Assembly (NCBI RefSeq): GCF_029227915.1 | Contig: NC_079875.1 | Span: forward strand, 24,558,001 to 24,622,000 | Direction of reading: 5' to 3' | DNA from: Hydractinia symbiolongicarpus | Taxonomy: Eukaryota > Cnidaria > Hydrozoa > Anthoathecata > Hydractiniidae | Length of the DNA stretch: 64,000 bases | Shown here: in pieces, positions 20,701 to 34,100 of the stretch | How positions within the stretch are numbered: the stretch's first letter is position 1 | Layout: every line of letters begins with the position of its first letter | Notes under the pieces: generated by a model | What the model was told of the DNA's origin: nothing | Database searches by the model: none | What the model saw: the letters and a program-made list of their open reading frames with translations, nothing else | Made by a program: the position numbers and the translations under genes

Positions 20701-23700
20701 TCTCTTAGCCCTGGGCTCTGTGTCAGTAGGTAAAAGCAACAACGATACGATTTGCAGCTGTCGACTTTTCTTTTTCCTAAGTTTAACAAAAGTTATTGGT
20801 TTTGGCGGACGGTGTCAATGAATGTGGCTGGTGCCTTGCAGGAGGCAGGGGATGCTTACTCAAGGGCCGGCACCAGATCCCAAGCATGAGTGAATTTCAC
20901 CAATCCTCATGTTTCCACATTCACAGGTGTTTGTTTCAGTACAGTCGCAATTCATTAATTTTCCGATTATCCCTGTAAAGGGGAGAATGCAGAAGTTCTA
21001 CAGCAGCTTCTTATTCTTTGGAGAGAAACCTCCTTTTTTTAATTAAACTTTCCGTCTTAAAAGACTAGTTTTATCTGCATTGCGATGTAGTTACTCCTGT
21101 TCTCTTTTTCCTGTTTCTTACACAGATCCAGTTGACTGCCAGGAAAGACTGGTTGATACTGGGAAAGACTAGTGACTGTGGGAAAGACCACTGACGGTGG
21201 AAAAGACCATAGATCGTGAAGACTTTTAGGTTTTGGTGACTGAAGAGTGTGTGTTCTTCATTGGTTAGGATGGGTCTTCAATTGCAATCTTCAGACGATT
21301 GATAACTCCTTCCAAAGAATGGAGTGTTGCGGATTTCGAAGCATAAAAGTTGACTGGGTGGTGAAGTGAATTACTTGTTTAAGCTCGAGACGATATGTAA
21401 TGGTTTTCTGGGTTGCCGCCGCTGGGTTCCAAGTCTACCTTTCTAAGGGGCAGTTTCTTGGTCAGCCCAAGCATTACGATACTATTTCTCAAGTGTTCAT
21501 GTCTAAGGTCAGAAAGCTTTTCTGTTTCCAGGTTTGCTGCTTTTTATTCTTTGTCACAACCTCTCTAAGGGCTGGGTTCCAAGTCTACCTCTCTTAGCCC
21601 TGGGCTCTGTGTCAGCAGGTAAAAGCAACAACGATACGATTTGCAGCTGTCGACTTTTCTTTTTCCAAAGTTTAACAAAAGTTATTGGTTTTGGCGGACG
21701 GTGTCAATGAATGTGGCTGGTGTCTTGCAGGAGACAGGGGATGCTTACTCAAGGGCCCGCACCAGATCCCAAGCATGAGTGAATTTCACCAATCCTCGTG
21801 TTTCCACCATCATAGGTGTTTGTTTCAGTACAGTCGAAATCCATTAACTTTTCGATTATCCCTGTAAAGGGGCGAATGCAGAAGTTCTTCAGCAGCTTCT
21901 TATTCTTTGGAGAGAAACCTCCTTTTTTTAATTAAACTTTCCGTCTTAAAAGACTAGTTTTATCTGCATTGCGATGTAGTTACTCCTATTCTCTTTTTCC
22001 TGTTTCTTACACAGATCCAGTTGACTGCCAGGAAAGACTGGTTGACACTGGGAAAGACTAGTGACTGTGGGAAAGACCACTGACGGTGGGAAAGACCATA
22101 GATCGTGAAGGCTTTTAGGTTTTGGTGACTGAAGAGTGTGTGTTCTTCATTGGTTAGGATGGGTCTTCAGTTGCTATCTCGAGACGATTGATAACTCCTT
22201 CCAAAGAATGGAGTGTTGCGGATTTCGAATCATAAAAGTTGATTGGGTGGAGAAGTGAATTACTTGTTTAAGCTCGAGACGATATGTAATGGTTTTCTGG
22301 GTTGCCGCCGCTGGGTTCCAAGTCTACCTTTCTAAGGGGCGGTTTCTTGGTCAGCCCAAGCATTACGATACGATTTCTCAAGTGTTCATGTCTAAGGTCA
22401 AAAAGCTTTTCTGTTTCCAGGTTTGCTGCTTTTTATTCTTTGTCACAACCTGTCTAAGGGCTGGGTTCCAAGTCTACCTCTCTTAGCCCTGGGCTCTGTG
22501 TCAGTAGGTAAAAGCAACAACGATACGATTTGCAGCTGTCGACTTTTCTTTTTCCGAAGTTTAACAAAAGTTATTGGTTTTGGCGGACGGTGTCAATGAA
22601 TGTGGCTGGTGTCTAGCAGGAGGCAGGGGATGCTTACTCAAGGGCCCGCACCAGATCCCAAGCATGAGTGAATTTCACCAATCCTCATGTTTCCACATTC
22701 ATAGGTGTTTGTTTCAGTGCAGTCGAAATCCATTAACTTTCCGATTATCCCTGTAAAGGGGAGAATGCAGAAGTTCTCCAGCAGCTTCTTATTCTTTGGA
22801 GAGAAACCGCCTTTTTTTAATTAAACTTTCAGTCTTAAAAGACTAGTTTTATCTGCATTGCGATGTAGTTACTCCTATTCTCTTTTTCTTGTTTCTTACA
22901 CAGATCCAGTTGACTGCCAGGAAAGACTGGTTGACACTGGGAAAGACTAGTGACTGTGGGAAAGACCACTGACGGTGGGAAAGACCATAGATCGTGAAGG
23001 CTTTTAGGTTTTGGTGACTGAAGAGTGTGTGTTCTTCATTGGTTAGGATGGGTCTTCAGTTGCTATCTCGAGACGATTGATAACTCCTTCCAAAGAATGG
23101 AGTGTTGCGGATTTCGAATCATAAAAGTTGATTGGGTGGAGAAGTGAATTACTTGTTTAAGCTCGAGACGATATGTAATGGTTTTCTGGGTTGCCGCCGC
23201 TGGGTTCCAAGTCTACCTTTCTAAGGGGCGGTTTCTTGGTCAGCCCAAGCATTACGATACGATTTCTCAAGTGTTCATGTCTAAGGTCAAAAAGCTTTTC
23301 TGTTTCCAGGCTTGCTGCTTTTTATTCTTTGTCACAACCTGTCTAAGGGCTGGGTTCCAAGTCTACCTCTCTTAGCCCTGGGCTCTGTGTCAGTAGGTAA
23401 AAGCAACAACGATACGATTTGCAGCTGTCGACTTTTCTTTTTCCTAAGTTTAACAAAAGTTATTGGTTTTGGCGGACGGTGTCAATGAATGTGGCTGGTG
23501 TCTAGCAGGAGGCAGGGGATGCTTACTCAAGGGCCCGCACCAGATCCCAAGCATGAGTGAATTTCACCAATCCTCATGTTTCCACATTCATAGGTGTTTG
23601 TTTCAGTGCAGTCGAAATCCATTAACTTTCCGATTATCCCTGTAAAGGGGAGAATGCAGAAGTTCTCCAGCAGCTTCTTATTCTTTGGAGAGAAACCGCC

Positions 23701-26700
23701 TTTTTTTAATTAAACTTTCAGTCTTAAAAGACTAGTTTTATCTGCATTGCGATGTAGTTACTCCTATTCTCTTTATCTTGTTTCTTACACAGATCCAGTT
23801 GACTGCCAGGAAAGACTGGTTGACACTGGGAAAGACTAGTGACTGTGGGAAAGACCACTGACGGTGGGAAAGACCATAGATCGTGAAGGCTTTTAGGTTT
23901 TGGTGACTGAAGAGTGTGTGTTCTTCATTGGTTAGGATGGGTCTTCAATTGCAATCTTCAGACGATTGACAACTCCTTCCAAAGAATGGAGTGTTGCGGA
24001 TTTCGAAGCATAAAAGTTGACTGGGTGGTGAAGTGAATTACTTGTTTAAGCTCGAGACGATATGTAATGGTTTTCTGGGTTGCTGCCGCTGGGTTCCAAG
24101 TCTACCTTTCTAAGGGGCGGTTTCTTGGTCAGCCCAAGCATTACGATACGATTTCTCAAGTGTTCATGTCTAAGGTCAGAAAGCTTTTCTGTTTCCAGGT
24201 TTGCTGCTTTTTATTCTTTGTCACAACCTCTCTAAGGGCTGGGTTCCAAGTCTACCTCTCTTAGCCCTGGGCTCTGTGTCAGTAGGTAAAAGCAACAACG
24301 ATACGATTTGCAGCTGTCGACTTTTCTTTTTCCAAAGTTTAACAAAAGTTATTGGTTTTGGCGGACGGTGTCAATGAATGTGGCTGGTGTCTTGCAGGAG
24401 GCAGGGGATGCTTACTCAAGGGCCCGCACCAGATCCCAAGCATGAGTGAATTTCACCAATCCTCGTGTTTCCACCATCATAGGTGTTTGTTTCAGTACAG
24501 TCGAAATCCATTAACTTTTCGATTATCCCTGTAAAGGGGCGAATGCAGAAGTTCTTCAGCAGCTTCTTATTCTTTGGAGAGAAACCTCCTTTTTTTAATT
24601 AAACTTTCCGTCTTAAAAGACTAGTTTTATCTGCATTGCGATGTAGTTACTCCTATTCTCTTTTTCCTGTTTCTTACACAGATCCAGTTGACTGCCAGGA
24701 AAGACTGGTTGACACTGGGAAAGACTAGTGACTGTGGGAAAGACCACTGACGGTGGGAAAGACCATAGATCGTGAAGGCTTTTAGGTTTTGGTGACTGAA
24801 GAGTGTGTGTTCTTCATTGGTTAGGATGGGTCTTCAGTTGCTATCTCGAGACGATTGATAACTCCTTCCAAAGAATGGAGTGTTGCGGATTTCGAATCAT
24901 AAAAGTTGACTGGGTGGTGAAGTGAATTACTTGTTTAAGCTCGAGATGATATGTAATGGTTTTCTGGGTTGCCGCCGCTGGGTTCCAAGTCTACCTTTCT
25001 AAGGGGCGGTTTCTTGGTCAGCCCATGCATTACGATACGATTTCTCAAGTGTTCATGTCTAAGGTCAGAAAGCTTTTCTGTTTCCAGGTTTGCTGCTTTT
25101 TATTCTTTGTCACAACCTCTCTAAGGGCTGGGTTCCAAGTCTACCTCTCTTAGCCCTGGGCTCTGTGTCAGTAGGTAAAAGCAACAACGATACGATTTGC
25201 AGCTGTCGACTTTTCTTTTTCCTAAGTTTAACAAAAGTTATTGGTTTTGGCGGACGGTGTCAATGAATGTGGCTGGTGTCTTGCAGGAGGCAGGGGATGC
25301 TTACTCAACGGCCGGCACCAGATCCCAAGCATGAGTGAATTTCACCAATCCTCATGTTTCCACATTCACAGGTGTTTGTTTCAGTACAGTCGAAATTCAT
25401 TAATTTTCCGATTATCCCTGTAAAGGGGAGAATGCAGAAGTTCTCCAGCAGCTTCTTATTCTTTGGAGAGAAACTGCCTTTTTTAATTAAACTTTCAGTC
25501 TTAAAAGACTAGTTTTATCTGCATTGCAATGTAGTTACTCCTATTCTCTTTTTCCTGTTTCTTACACAGATCCAGTTGACTGCCAGGAAAGACTGGTTGA
25601 CACTGGGAAAGACTAGTGACTGTGGGAAAGGCCACTGACGGTGGGAAAGACCATAGATCGTGAAGGCTTTTAGGTTTTGGTGACTGAAGAGTGTGTGTTC
25701 TTTATTGGTTAGGATGGGTCTTCAATTGCAATCTCCAGACGATTGATAACTCCTTCCAAAGAATGGAGTGTTGCGGATTTCGAAGCATAAAAGTTGACTG
25801 GGTGGTGAAGTGAATTACTTGTTTAAGCTCGAGACGATATGTAATGGTTTTCTGGGTTGCTGCCGCTGGGTTCCAAGTCTACCTTTCTAAGGGGCGGTTT
25901 CTTGGTCAGCCCAAGCATTACGATACGATTTCTCAAGTGTTCATGTCTAAGGTCAGAAAGCTTTTCTGTTTCCAGGTTTGCTGCTTTTTATTCTTTGTCA
26001 CAACCTCTCTAAGGGCTGGGTTCCAAGTCTACCTCTCTTAGCCTTGGGCTCTGTGTCAGTAGGTAAAAGCAACAACGATACGATTTGCAGCTGTCGACTT
26101 TTCTTTTTCCAAAGTTTAACAAAAGTTATTGGTTTTGGCGGACGGTGTCAATGAATGTGGCTGGTGTCTTGCAGGAGGCAGGGGATGCTTACTCAAGGGC
26201 CCGCACCAGATCCCAAGCATGAGTGAATTTCACCAATCCTCGTGTTTCCACCATCATAGGTGTTTGTTTCAGTACAGTCGAAATCCATTAACTTTTCGAT
26301 TATCCCTGTAAAGGGGCGAATGCAGAAGTTCTTCAGCAGCTTCTTATTCTTTGGAGAGAAACCTCCTTTTTTTAATTAAACTTTCCGTCTTAAAAGACTA
26401 GTTTTATCTGCATTGCGATGTAGTTACTCCTATTCTCTTTTTCCTGTTTCTTACACAGATCCAGTTGACTGCCAGGAAAGACTGGTTGACACTGGGAAAG
26501 ACTAGTGACTGTGGGAAAGACCACTGACGGTGGGAAAGACCATAGATCGTGAAGGCTTTTAGGTTTTGGTGACTGAAGAGTGTGTGTTCTTCATTGGTTA
26601 GGATGGGTCTTCAGTTGCTATCTCGAGACGATTGATAACTCCTTCCAAAGAATGGAGTGTTGCGGATTTCGAATCATAAAAGTTGACTGGGTGGTGAAGT

Positions 26701-28170
26701 GAATTACTTGTTTAAGCTCGAGACGATATGTAATGGTTTTCTGGGTTGCCGCCGCTGGGTTCCAAGTCTACCTTTCTAAGGGGCGGTTTCTTGGTCAGCC
26801 CATGCATTACGATACGATTTCTCAAGTGTTCATGTCTAAGGTCAGAAAGCTTTTCTGTTTCCAGGTTTGCTGCTTTTTATTCTTTGTCACAACCTCTCTA
26901 AGGGCTGGGTTCCAAGTCTACCTCTCTTAGCCCTGGGCTCTGTGTCAGTAGGTAAAAGCAACAACGATACGATTTGCAGCTGTCGAGTTTTCTTTTTCCT
27001 AAGTTTAACAAAAGTTATTGGTTTTGGCGGACGGTGTCAATGAATGTGGCTGGTGTCTTGCAGGAGGCAGGGGATGCTTACTCAAGGGCCGGCACCAGAT
27101 CCCAAGCATGAGTGAATTTCACCAATCCTCATGTTTCCACATTCACAGGTGTTTGTTTCAGTACAGTCGAAATTCATTAATTTTCCGATTATCCCTGTAA
27201 AGGGGAGAATGCCGAAGTTCTACAGCAGCTTCTTATTCTTTGGAGAGAAACCTCCTTTTTTTAATTAAACTTTCCGTCTTAAAAGACTAGTTTTATCTGC
27301 ATTGCGATGTAGTTACTCCTGTTCTCTTTTTCCTGTTTCTTACACAGATCCAGTTGACTGCCAGGAAAGACTGGTTGATACTGGGAAAGACTAGTGACTG
27401 TGGGAAAGACCACTGACGGTGGAAAAGACCATAGATCGTGAAGACTTTTAGGTTTTGGTGACTGAAGAGTGTGTGTTCTTCATTGGTTAGGATGGGTCTT
27501 CAATTGCAATCTTCAGACGATTGATAACTCCTTCCAAAGAATGGAGTGTTGCGGATTTCGAAGCATAAAAGTTGACTGGGTGGTGAAGTGAATTACTTGT
27601 TTAAGCTCGAGACGATATGTAATGGTTTTCTGGGTTGCCGCCGCTGGGTTCCAAGTCTACCTTTCTAAGGGGCAGTTTCTTGGTCAGCCCAAGCATTACG
27701 ATACTATTTCTCAAGTGTTCATGTCTAAGGTCAGAAAGCTTTTCTGTTTCCAGGTTTGCTGCTTTTTATTCTTTGTCACAACCTCTCTAAGGGCTGGGTT
27801 CCAAGTCTACCTCTCTTAGCCCTGGGCTCTGTGTCAGCAGGTAAAAGCAACAACGATACGATTTGCAGCTGTCGACTTTTCTTTTTCCAAAGTTTAACAA
27901 AAGTTATTGGTTTTGGCGGACGGTGTCAATGAATGTGGCTGGTGTCTTGCAGGAGACAGGGGATGCTTACTCAAGGGCCCGCACCAGATCCCAAGCATGA
28001 GTGAATTTCACCAATCCTCGTGTTTCCACCATCATAGGTGTTTGTTTCAGTACAGTCGAAATCCATTAACTTTTCGATTATCCCTGTAAAGGGGCGAATG
28101 CAGAAGTTCTTCAGCAGCTTCTTATTCTTTGGAGAGAAACCTCCTTTTTTTAATTAAACTTTCCGTCTTA
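17747..28170 (+). repeat. Heptameric higher-order repeat, 6222 bp, one full and one partial copy
   Basis: The full copy spans 17747-23968 and the second, of five monomers, 23969 to about 28170. Landmarks shift by exactly 6222 bp (17845/24067, 18734/24956, 19622/25844, 20511/26733, 21400/27622). Markers include CCCATGCATTACG with CATTCACAGG and ATTCATTAATTTT, the CTCAACGGCCGGC variant, CCACCATCATAGG, and GTCAGCAGGTAAAAG. Monomers 22289 and 23178 are of the same two subtypes as monomers 2 and 3 of the preceding tetramer, so the heptamer was partly built from it. The second copy stops at a small deletion near 28170. Confidence 0.9.
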
Positions 28171-28180
28171 AAAAAGTTTT
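28165..28180 (+). other. Recombination-like junction with small deletion
   Basis: Here CTTAAAAAAGTTTTATC replaces the usual CTTAAAAGACTAGTTTTATC, leaving an 886-bp monomer spacing. Upstream sequence is the heptamer's last subtype. Downstream sequence switches to a different one (TCTTTTTTCTG, GGCCTTTAGG, GACTTAAGAG). The position marks the end of the second heptamer copy. Confidence 0.75.
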
Positions 28181-31100
28181 ATCTGCATTGCGATGTAGTT
28201 ACTCCTATTCTCTTTTTTCTGTTTCTTACACAGATCCAGTTGACTGCCAGGAAAGACTGGTTGACACTGGGAAAGACTAGTGACTGTGGGAAAGACCACT
28301 GACGGTGGGAAAGACCATAGATCGTGAAGGCCTTTAGGTTTTGGTGACTTAAGAGTGTGTGTTCTTCATTGGTTAGGATGGATCTTCAGTTGCAATCTCG
28401 AGACGATTGATAACTCCTTCTAAAGAATGGAGTGTGGCGGATTTTGAAGCATAAAAGTTGACTGGGTGGTGAAGTGAATTACTTGTTTAAGCTCGAGACG
28501 ATATGTAATGGTTTTCTGGGTTGCGCCGCTGGGTTCCAAGTCTACCCTTCTAAGGGACGGTTTCTTGGTCAGCCCAAGCATTACGATACGATTTCTCAAG
28601 TCTTCATGTCTAAGGTCAGAAAGCTTTTCTGTTTCCAGGTTTGCTGCTTTTTATTCTTTGTCACAACCTCTCTAAGGGCTGGGTTCCAAGTCTACCTCTC
28701 TTAGCCCTGGGCTCTGTGTCAGTAGGTAAAAGCAACAACGATACCATTTGCAGCTGTCGACTTTTCTTTTTCCAAAGTTTAACAAAAGTTATTGGTTTTG
28801 GCGGACGGTGTCAATGAATGTGGCTGGTGTCTTGCAGGAGGCAGGGGATGCTTACTCAAGGGCCCGCACCAGATCCCAAGCATCAGTGAATTTCACCAAT
28901 CCTCATGTTTCCACATTCATAGGTGTTTGTTTCAGTGCAGTCGAAATCCATTAACTTTCCGATTATCCCTGTAAAGGGGAGAATGCAGAAGTTCTCCAGC
29001 ACCTTCTTATTCTTTGGAGAGAAACTGCCTTTTTTTAATTAAACTTTCAGTCTTAAAAGACTAGTTTTATCTGCATTGCAATGTAGTTACTCCTATTCTC
29101 TTTTTCCTGTTTCTTACACAGATCCAGTTGACTGCCAGGAAAGACTGGTTGACACTGGGAAAGACTAGTGACTGTGGGAAAGACCACTGACGGTGGGAAA
29201 GACCATAGATCGTGAAGGCTTTTAGGTTTTGGTGACTGAAGAGTGTGTGTTCTTCATTGGTTAGGATGGGTCTTCAGTTGCTATCTCGAGACGATTGATA
29301 ACTCCTTCCAAAGAATGGAGTGTTGCGGATTTCGAATCATAAAAGTTGACTGGGTGGTGAAGTGAATTACTTGTTTAAGCTCGAGACGATATGTAATGGT
29401 TTTCTGGGTTGCCGCCGCTGGGTTCCAAGTCTACCTTTCTAAGGGGCGGTTTCTTGGTCAGCCCAAGCATTACGATACGATTTCTCAAGTGTTCATGTCT
29501 AAGGTCAGAAAGCTTTTCTGTTTCCAGGTTTGCTGCTTTTTATTCTTTGTCACAACCTCTCTAAGGGCTGGGTTCCAAGTCTACCTCTCTTAGCCCTGGG
29601 CTCTGTGTCAGTAGGTAAAAGCAACAACGATACGATTTGCAGATGTCAACTTTACTTTTTCCTAAGTTTAACAAAAGTTATTGGTTTTGGCGGACGGTGT
29701 CAATGAATGTGGCTGGTGTCTTGCAGGAGGCAGGGGATGCTTACTCAAGGGCCGGCACCAGATCCCAAGCATGAGTGAATTTCACCAATCCTCATGTTTC
29801 CACATTCACAGGTGTTTGTTTCAGTACAGTCGAAATTCATTAATTTTCCGATTATCCCTGTAAAGGGGAGAATGCAGAAGTTCTACAGCAGCTTCTTATT
29901 CTTTGGAGAGAAACCTCCTTTTTTTAATTAAACTTTCCGTCTTAAAAGACTAGTTTTATCTGCATTGCGATGTAGTTACTTCTGTTCTCTTTTTCCTGTT
30001 TCTTACACAGATCCAGTTGACTGCCAGGAAAGACTGGTTGATACTGGGAAAGACTAGTGACTGTGGGAAAGACCACTGACGGTGGGAAAGACCATAGATC
30101 GTGAAGACTTTTAGGTTTTGGTGACTGAAGAGTGTGTGTTCTTCATTGGTTAGGATGGGTCTTCAGTTGCAATCTCGAGACGATTGATAACTCCTTCCAA
30201 AGAATGGAGTGTGGCGGATTTCGAAGCATAAAAGTTGACTGGGTGGTGAAGTGAATTACTTGTTTAAGCTCGAGACGATATGTAATGGTTTTCTGGGTTG
30301 CCGCCGCTGGGTTTCAAGTCTACCTTTCTAAGGGGCAGTTTCTTGGTCAGCCCAAGCATTACGATACGAGTTCTCAAGTGTTCATGTCTAAGGTCAGAAA
30401 GCTTTTCTGTTTCCAGGTTTGCTGCTTTTTATTCTTTGTCACAACCTCTCTAAGGGCTGGGTTCTAAGTCTACCTCTCTTAGCCCTGGGCTCTGTGTCAG
30501 TAGGTAAAAGCAACAACGATACGATTTGCAGCTGTCGACTTTTCTTTTTCCAAAGTTTAACAAAAGTTATTGGTTTTGGCGGACGGTGTCAATGAATGTG
30601 GCTGGTGTCTTGCAGGAGGCAGGGGATGCTTACTCAAGGGCCCGCACCAGATCCCAAGCATGAGTGAATTTCACCAATCCTCGTGTTTCCACATTCATAG
30701 GTGTTTGTTTCAGTACAGTCGAAATCCATTAACTTTACGATTATCCCTGTAAAGGGGAGAATGCAGAAGTTCTCCAGCAGCTTCTTATTCTTTGGAGAGA
30801 AACCTCCTTTTTTTAATTAAACTTTCCGTCTTAAAAGACTAGTTTTATCTGCATTGCGATGTAGTTACTCCTGTTCTCTTTTTCCTGTTTCTTACACAGA
30901 TCCAGTTGACTGCCAGGAAAGACTGGTTGACACTGGGAAAGACTAGTGACTGTGGGAAAGACCACTGACGGTGGGAAAGACCATAGATCGTGAAGACTTT
31001 TAGGTTTTGGTGACTGAAGAGTTTGTGTTCTTCATTGGTTAGGATGGGTCTTCAGTTGCAATCTCGAGACGATTGATAACTCCTTCCAAAGAATGGAGTG

Positions 31101-34100
31101 TGGCGGATTTCGAAGCATAAAAGTTGACTGGGTGGTGAAGTGAATTACTTGTTTAAGCTCGAGACGATATGTAATGGTTTTCTGGGTTGCCGCCGCTGGG
31201 TTCCAAGTCTACCTTTTTTAGGGGCGGTTTCTTGGTCAGCCCAAGCATTACGATACGAGTTCTCAAGTGTTCATGTCTAAGGTCAGAAAGCTTTTCTGTT
31301 TCCAGGTTTGCTGCTTTTTATTCTTTGTCACAACCTCTCTAAGGCCTGGGTTCCAAGTCTACCTTTCTTATCCCTGGGCTCTGTGTCAGTAGGTAAAAGC
31401 AACAACGATATGATTTGCGGCTGTCGACTTTTCTTTTTCCAAAGTTTAACAAAAGTTATTGGTTTTGGCGGACGGTGTCAATGAATGTGGCTGGTGTCTT
31501 GCAGGAGGCAGGGGATGCTTACTCAAGGGCCCGCACCAGATCCCAAGCATGAGTGAATTTCACCAATCCTCGTGTTTCCACATTCATAGGTGTTTGTTTC
31601 AGTACAGTCGAAATCCATTAACTTTCCGATTATCCCTGTAAAGGGGAGAATGCAGAAGTTCTCCAGCAGCTTCTTATTCTTTGGAGAGAAACCTCCTTTT
31701 TTTAATTAAACTTTCCGTCTTAAAAGACTAGTTTTATCTGCATTGCGATGTAGTTACTCCTGTTCTCTCTTTCTTGTTTCTTACACAGATCCAGTTGACT
31801 GCCAGGAAAGACTGGTTGATACTGGGAAAGACTAGTGACTGTGGGAAAGACCACTGACGGTGGGAAAGACCATAGATCGTGAAGACTTTTAGGTTTTGGT
31901 GACTGAAGAGTGTGTGTTCTTCATTGGTTAGGATGGGTCTTCAGTTGCAATCTCGAGACAATTGATAACTCCTTCCAAAGAATGGAGTGTGGCGGATTTC
32001 GAAGCATAAAAGTTGACTGGGTGGTGAAGTGAATTACTTGTTTAAGCTCAAGACGATATGTAATGGTTTTCTGGGTTGCCGCCGCTGGGTTCCAAGTCTA
32101 CCTTTCTAAGGGGCGGTTTCTTGGTCAGCCCAAGCATTACGATACGAGTTCTCAAGTGTTCATGTCTAAGGTCAGAAAGCTTTTCTGTTTCCAGGTTTGC
32201 TGCTTTTTATTCTTTGTCACAACCTCTCTAAGGCCTGGGTTCCAAGTCTACCTTTCTTATCCATGGGCTCTGTGTCAGTAGGTAAAAGCAACAACGATAC
32301 GATTTGCGGCTGTCGACTTTTCTTTTTCCAAAGTTTAACAAAAGTTATTGGTTTTGGCGGACGGTGTCAATGAATGTGGCTGGTGTCTTGCAGGAGGCAG
32401 GGGATGCTTACTCAAGGGCCCGCACCAGATCCCAAGCATGTGTGAATTTCACCAATCCTCGTGTTTCCACATTCATAGGTGTTTGTTTCAGTACAGTCGA
32501 AATCCATTAACTTTCCGATTATCCCTGTAAAGGGGAGAATGCAGAAGTTCTCCAGCAGCTTCTTATTCTTTGGAGAGAAACCTCCTTTTTTTAATTAAAC
32601 TTTCCGTCTTAAAAGACTAGTTTTATCTGCATTGCGATATAGTTACTCCTGTTCTCTTTTTCCTGTTTCTTACACAGATCCAGTTGACTGCCAGGAAAGA
32701 CTGGTTGACACTGGAAAAGACTAGTGATTGTGGGAAAGACCACTGACGGTGGGAAAGACCATAGATCGTGAAGACTTTTAGGTTTTGGTGACTGAAGAGT
32801 GTGTGTCCTTCATTGGTTAGGATGGGTCTTCAGTTGCAATCTCGAGACGATTGATAACTCCTTCCAAAGAATGGAGTGTTGCGGATTTCGAAGCATAAAA
32901 GTTGACTGGGTGGTGAAATGAATTACTTGTTTAAGCTCGAGACGATATGTAATGGTTTTCTGGGTTGCCGTTGCTGGGTTCCAAGTCTACCTTTCTAAGG
33001 GGCGGTTTCTTGGTCAGCCCAAGCATTACGATACGAGTTCTCAAGTGTTCATGTCTAAGGTCAGAAAACTTTTCTGTTTCCAGGTTTGCTGCCTTTTATT
33101 CTTTGTCACAACCTCTCTAAGGCCTGGGTTCCAAGTCTACCTTTCTTATCCCTGGGCTCTGTGTCAGTAGGTAAAAGCAACAACGATACGATTTGCGGCT
33201 GTCGACTTTTCTTTTTCCAAAGTTTAACAAAAGTTATTGGTTTTGGCGGACGGTGTCAATGAATGTGGCTGGTGTCTTGCAGGAGGCAGGGGATGCTTAC
33301 TCAAGGGCCCGCACCAGATCCCAAGCATGTGTGAATTTCACCAATCCTCGTGTTTCCACATTCATAGGTGTTTGTTTCAGTACAGTCGAAATCCATTAAC
33401 TTTACGATTATCCCTGTAAAGGGGAGAATGCAGAAGTTCTCCAGCAGCTTCTTATTCTTTGGAGAGAAACCTCCTTTTTTTAATTAAACCTTCCGTCTTA
33501 AAAGACTAGTTTTATCTGCATTGCGATGTAGTTACTCATGTTCTCTTTTTCCTGTTTCTTACACAGATCCAGTTGACTGCCAGGAAGGACTGGTTGACAC
33601 TGGGAAAGACTAGTGACTGTGGGAAAGACCACTGACGGTGGGAAAGGCCATAGATCGTGAAGGCTTTTAGGTTTTGGTGACTGAAGAGTGTGTGTTCTTC
33701 ATTGGTTAGGATGGGTCTTTAGTTGCTATCTCGAGACGATTGATAACTCCTTCCAAAGAATGGAGTGTTGCGGATTTCGAAGCATAAAAGTTGACTGGGT
33801 GGTGAAGTGAATTACTTGTTTTAGCTCGAGACGATATGTAATGGTTTTCTGGGTTGCCGCCGCTGGGTTCCAAGTCTACCTATCTAAGGGGCGGTTTCTT
33901 TGTCAGCCCAAGCATTACGATACGATTTCTCAAGTGTTCATGTCTAAGGTCAAAAAGCTTTTCTGTTTCCAGGTTTGCTGCTTTTTGTTTTTTGTCACAA
34001 CCTCTCTAAGGGCTGGGTTCCAAGTCTACCTCTCTTAGCCCTGGGCTCTGTGTCAGTAGGTAAAAGCAACAACGATACGATTTGAGGCTGTCGACTTTTC

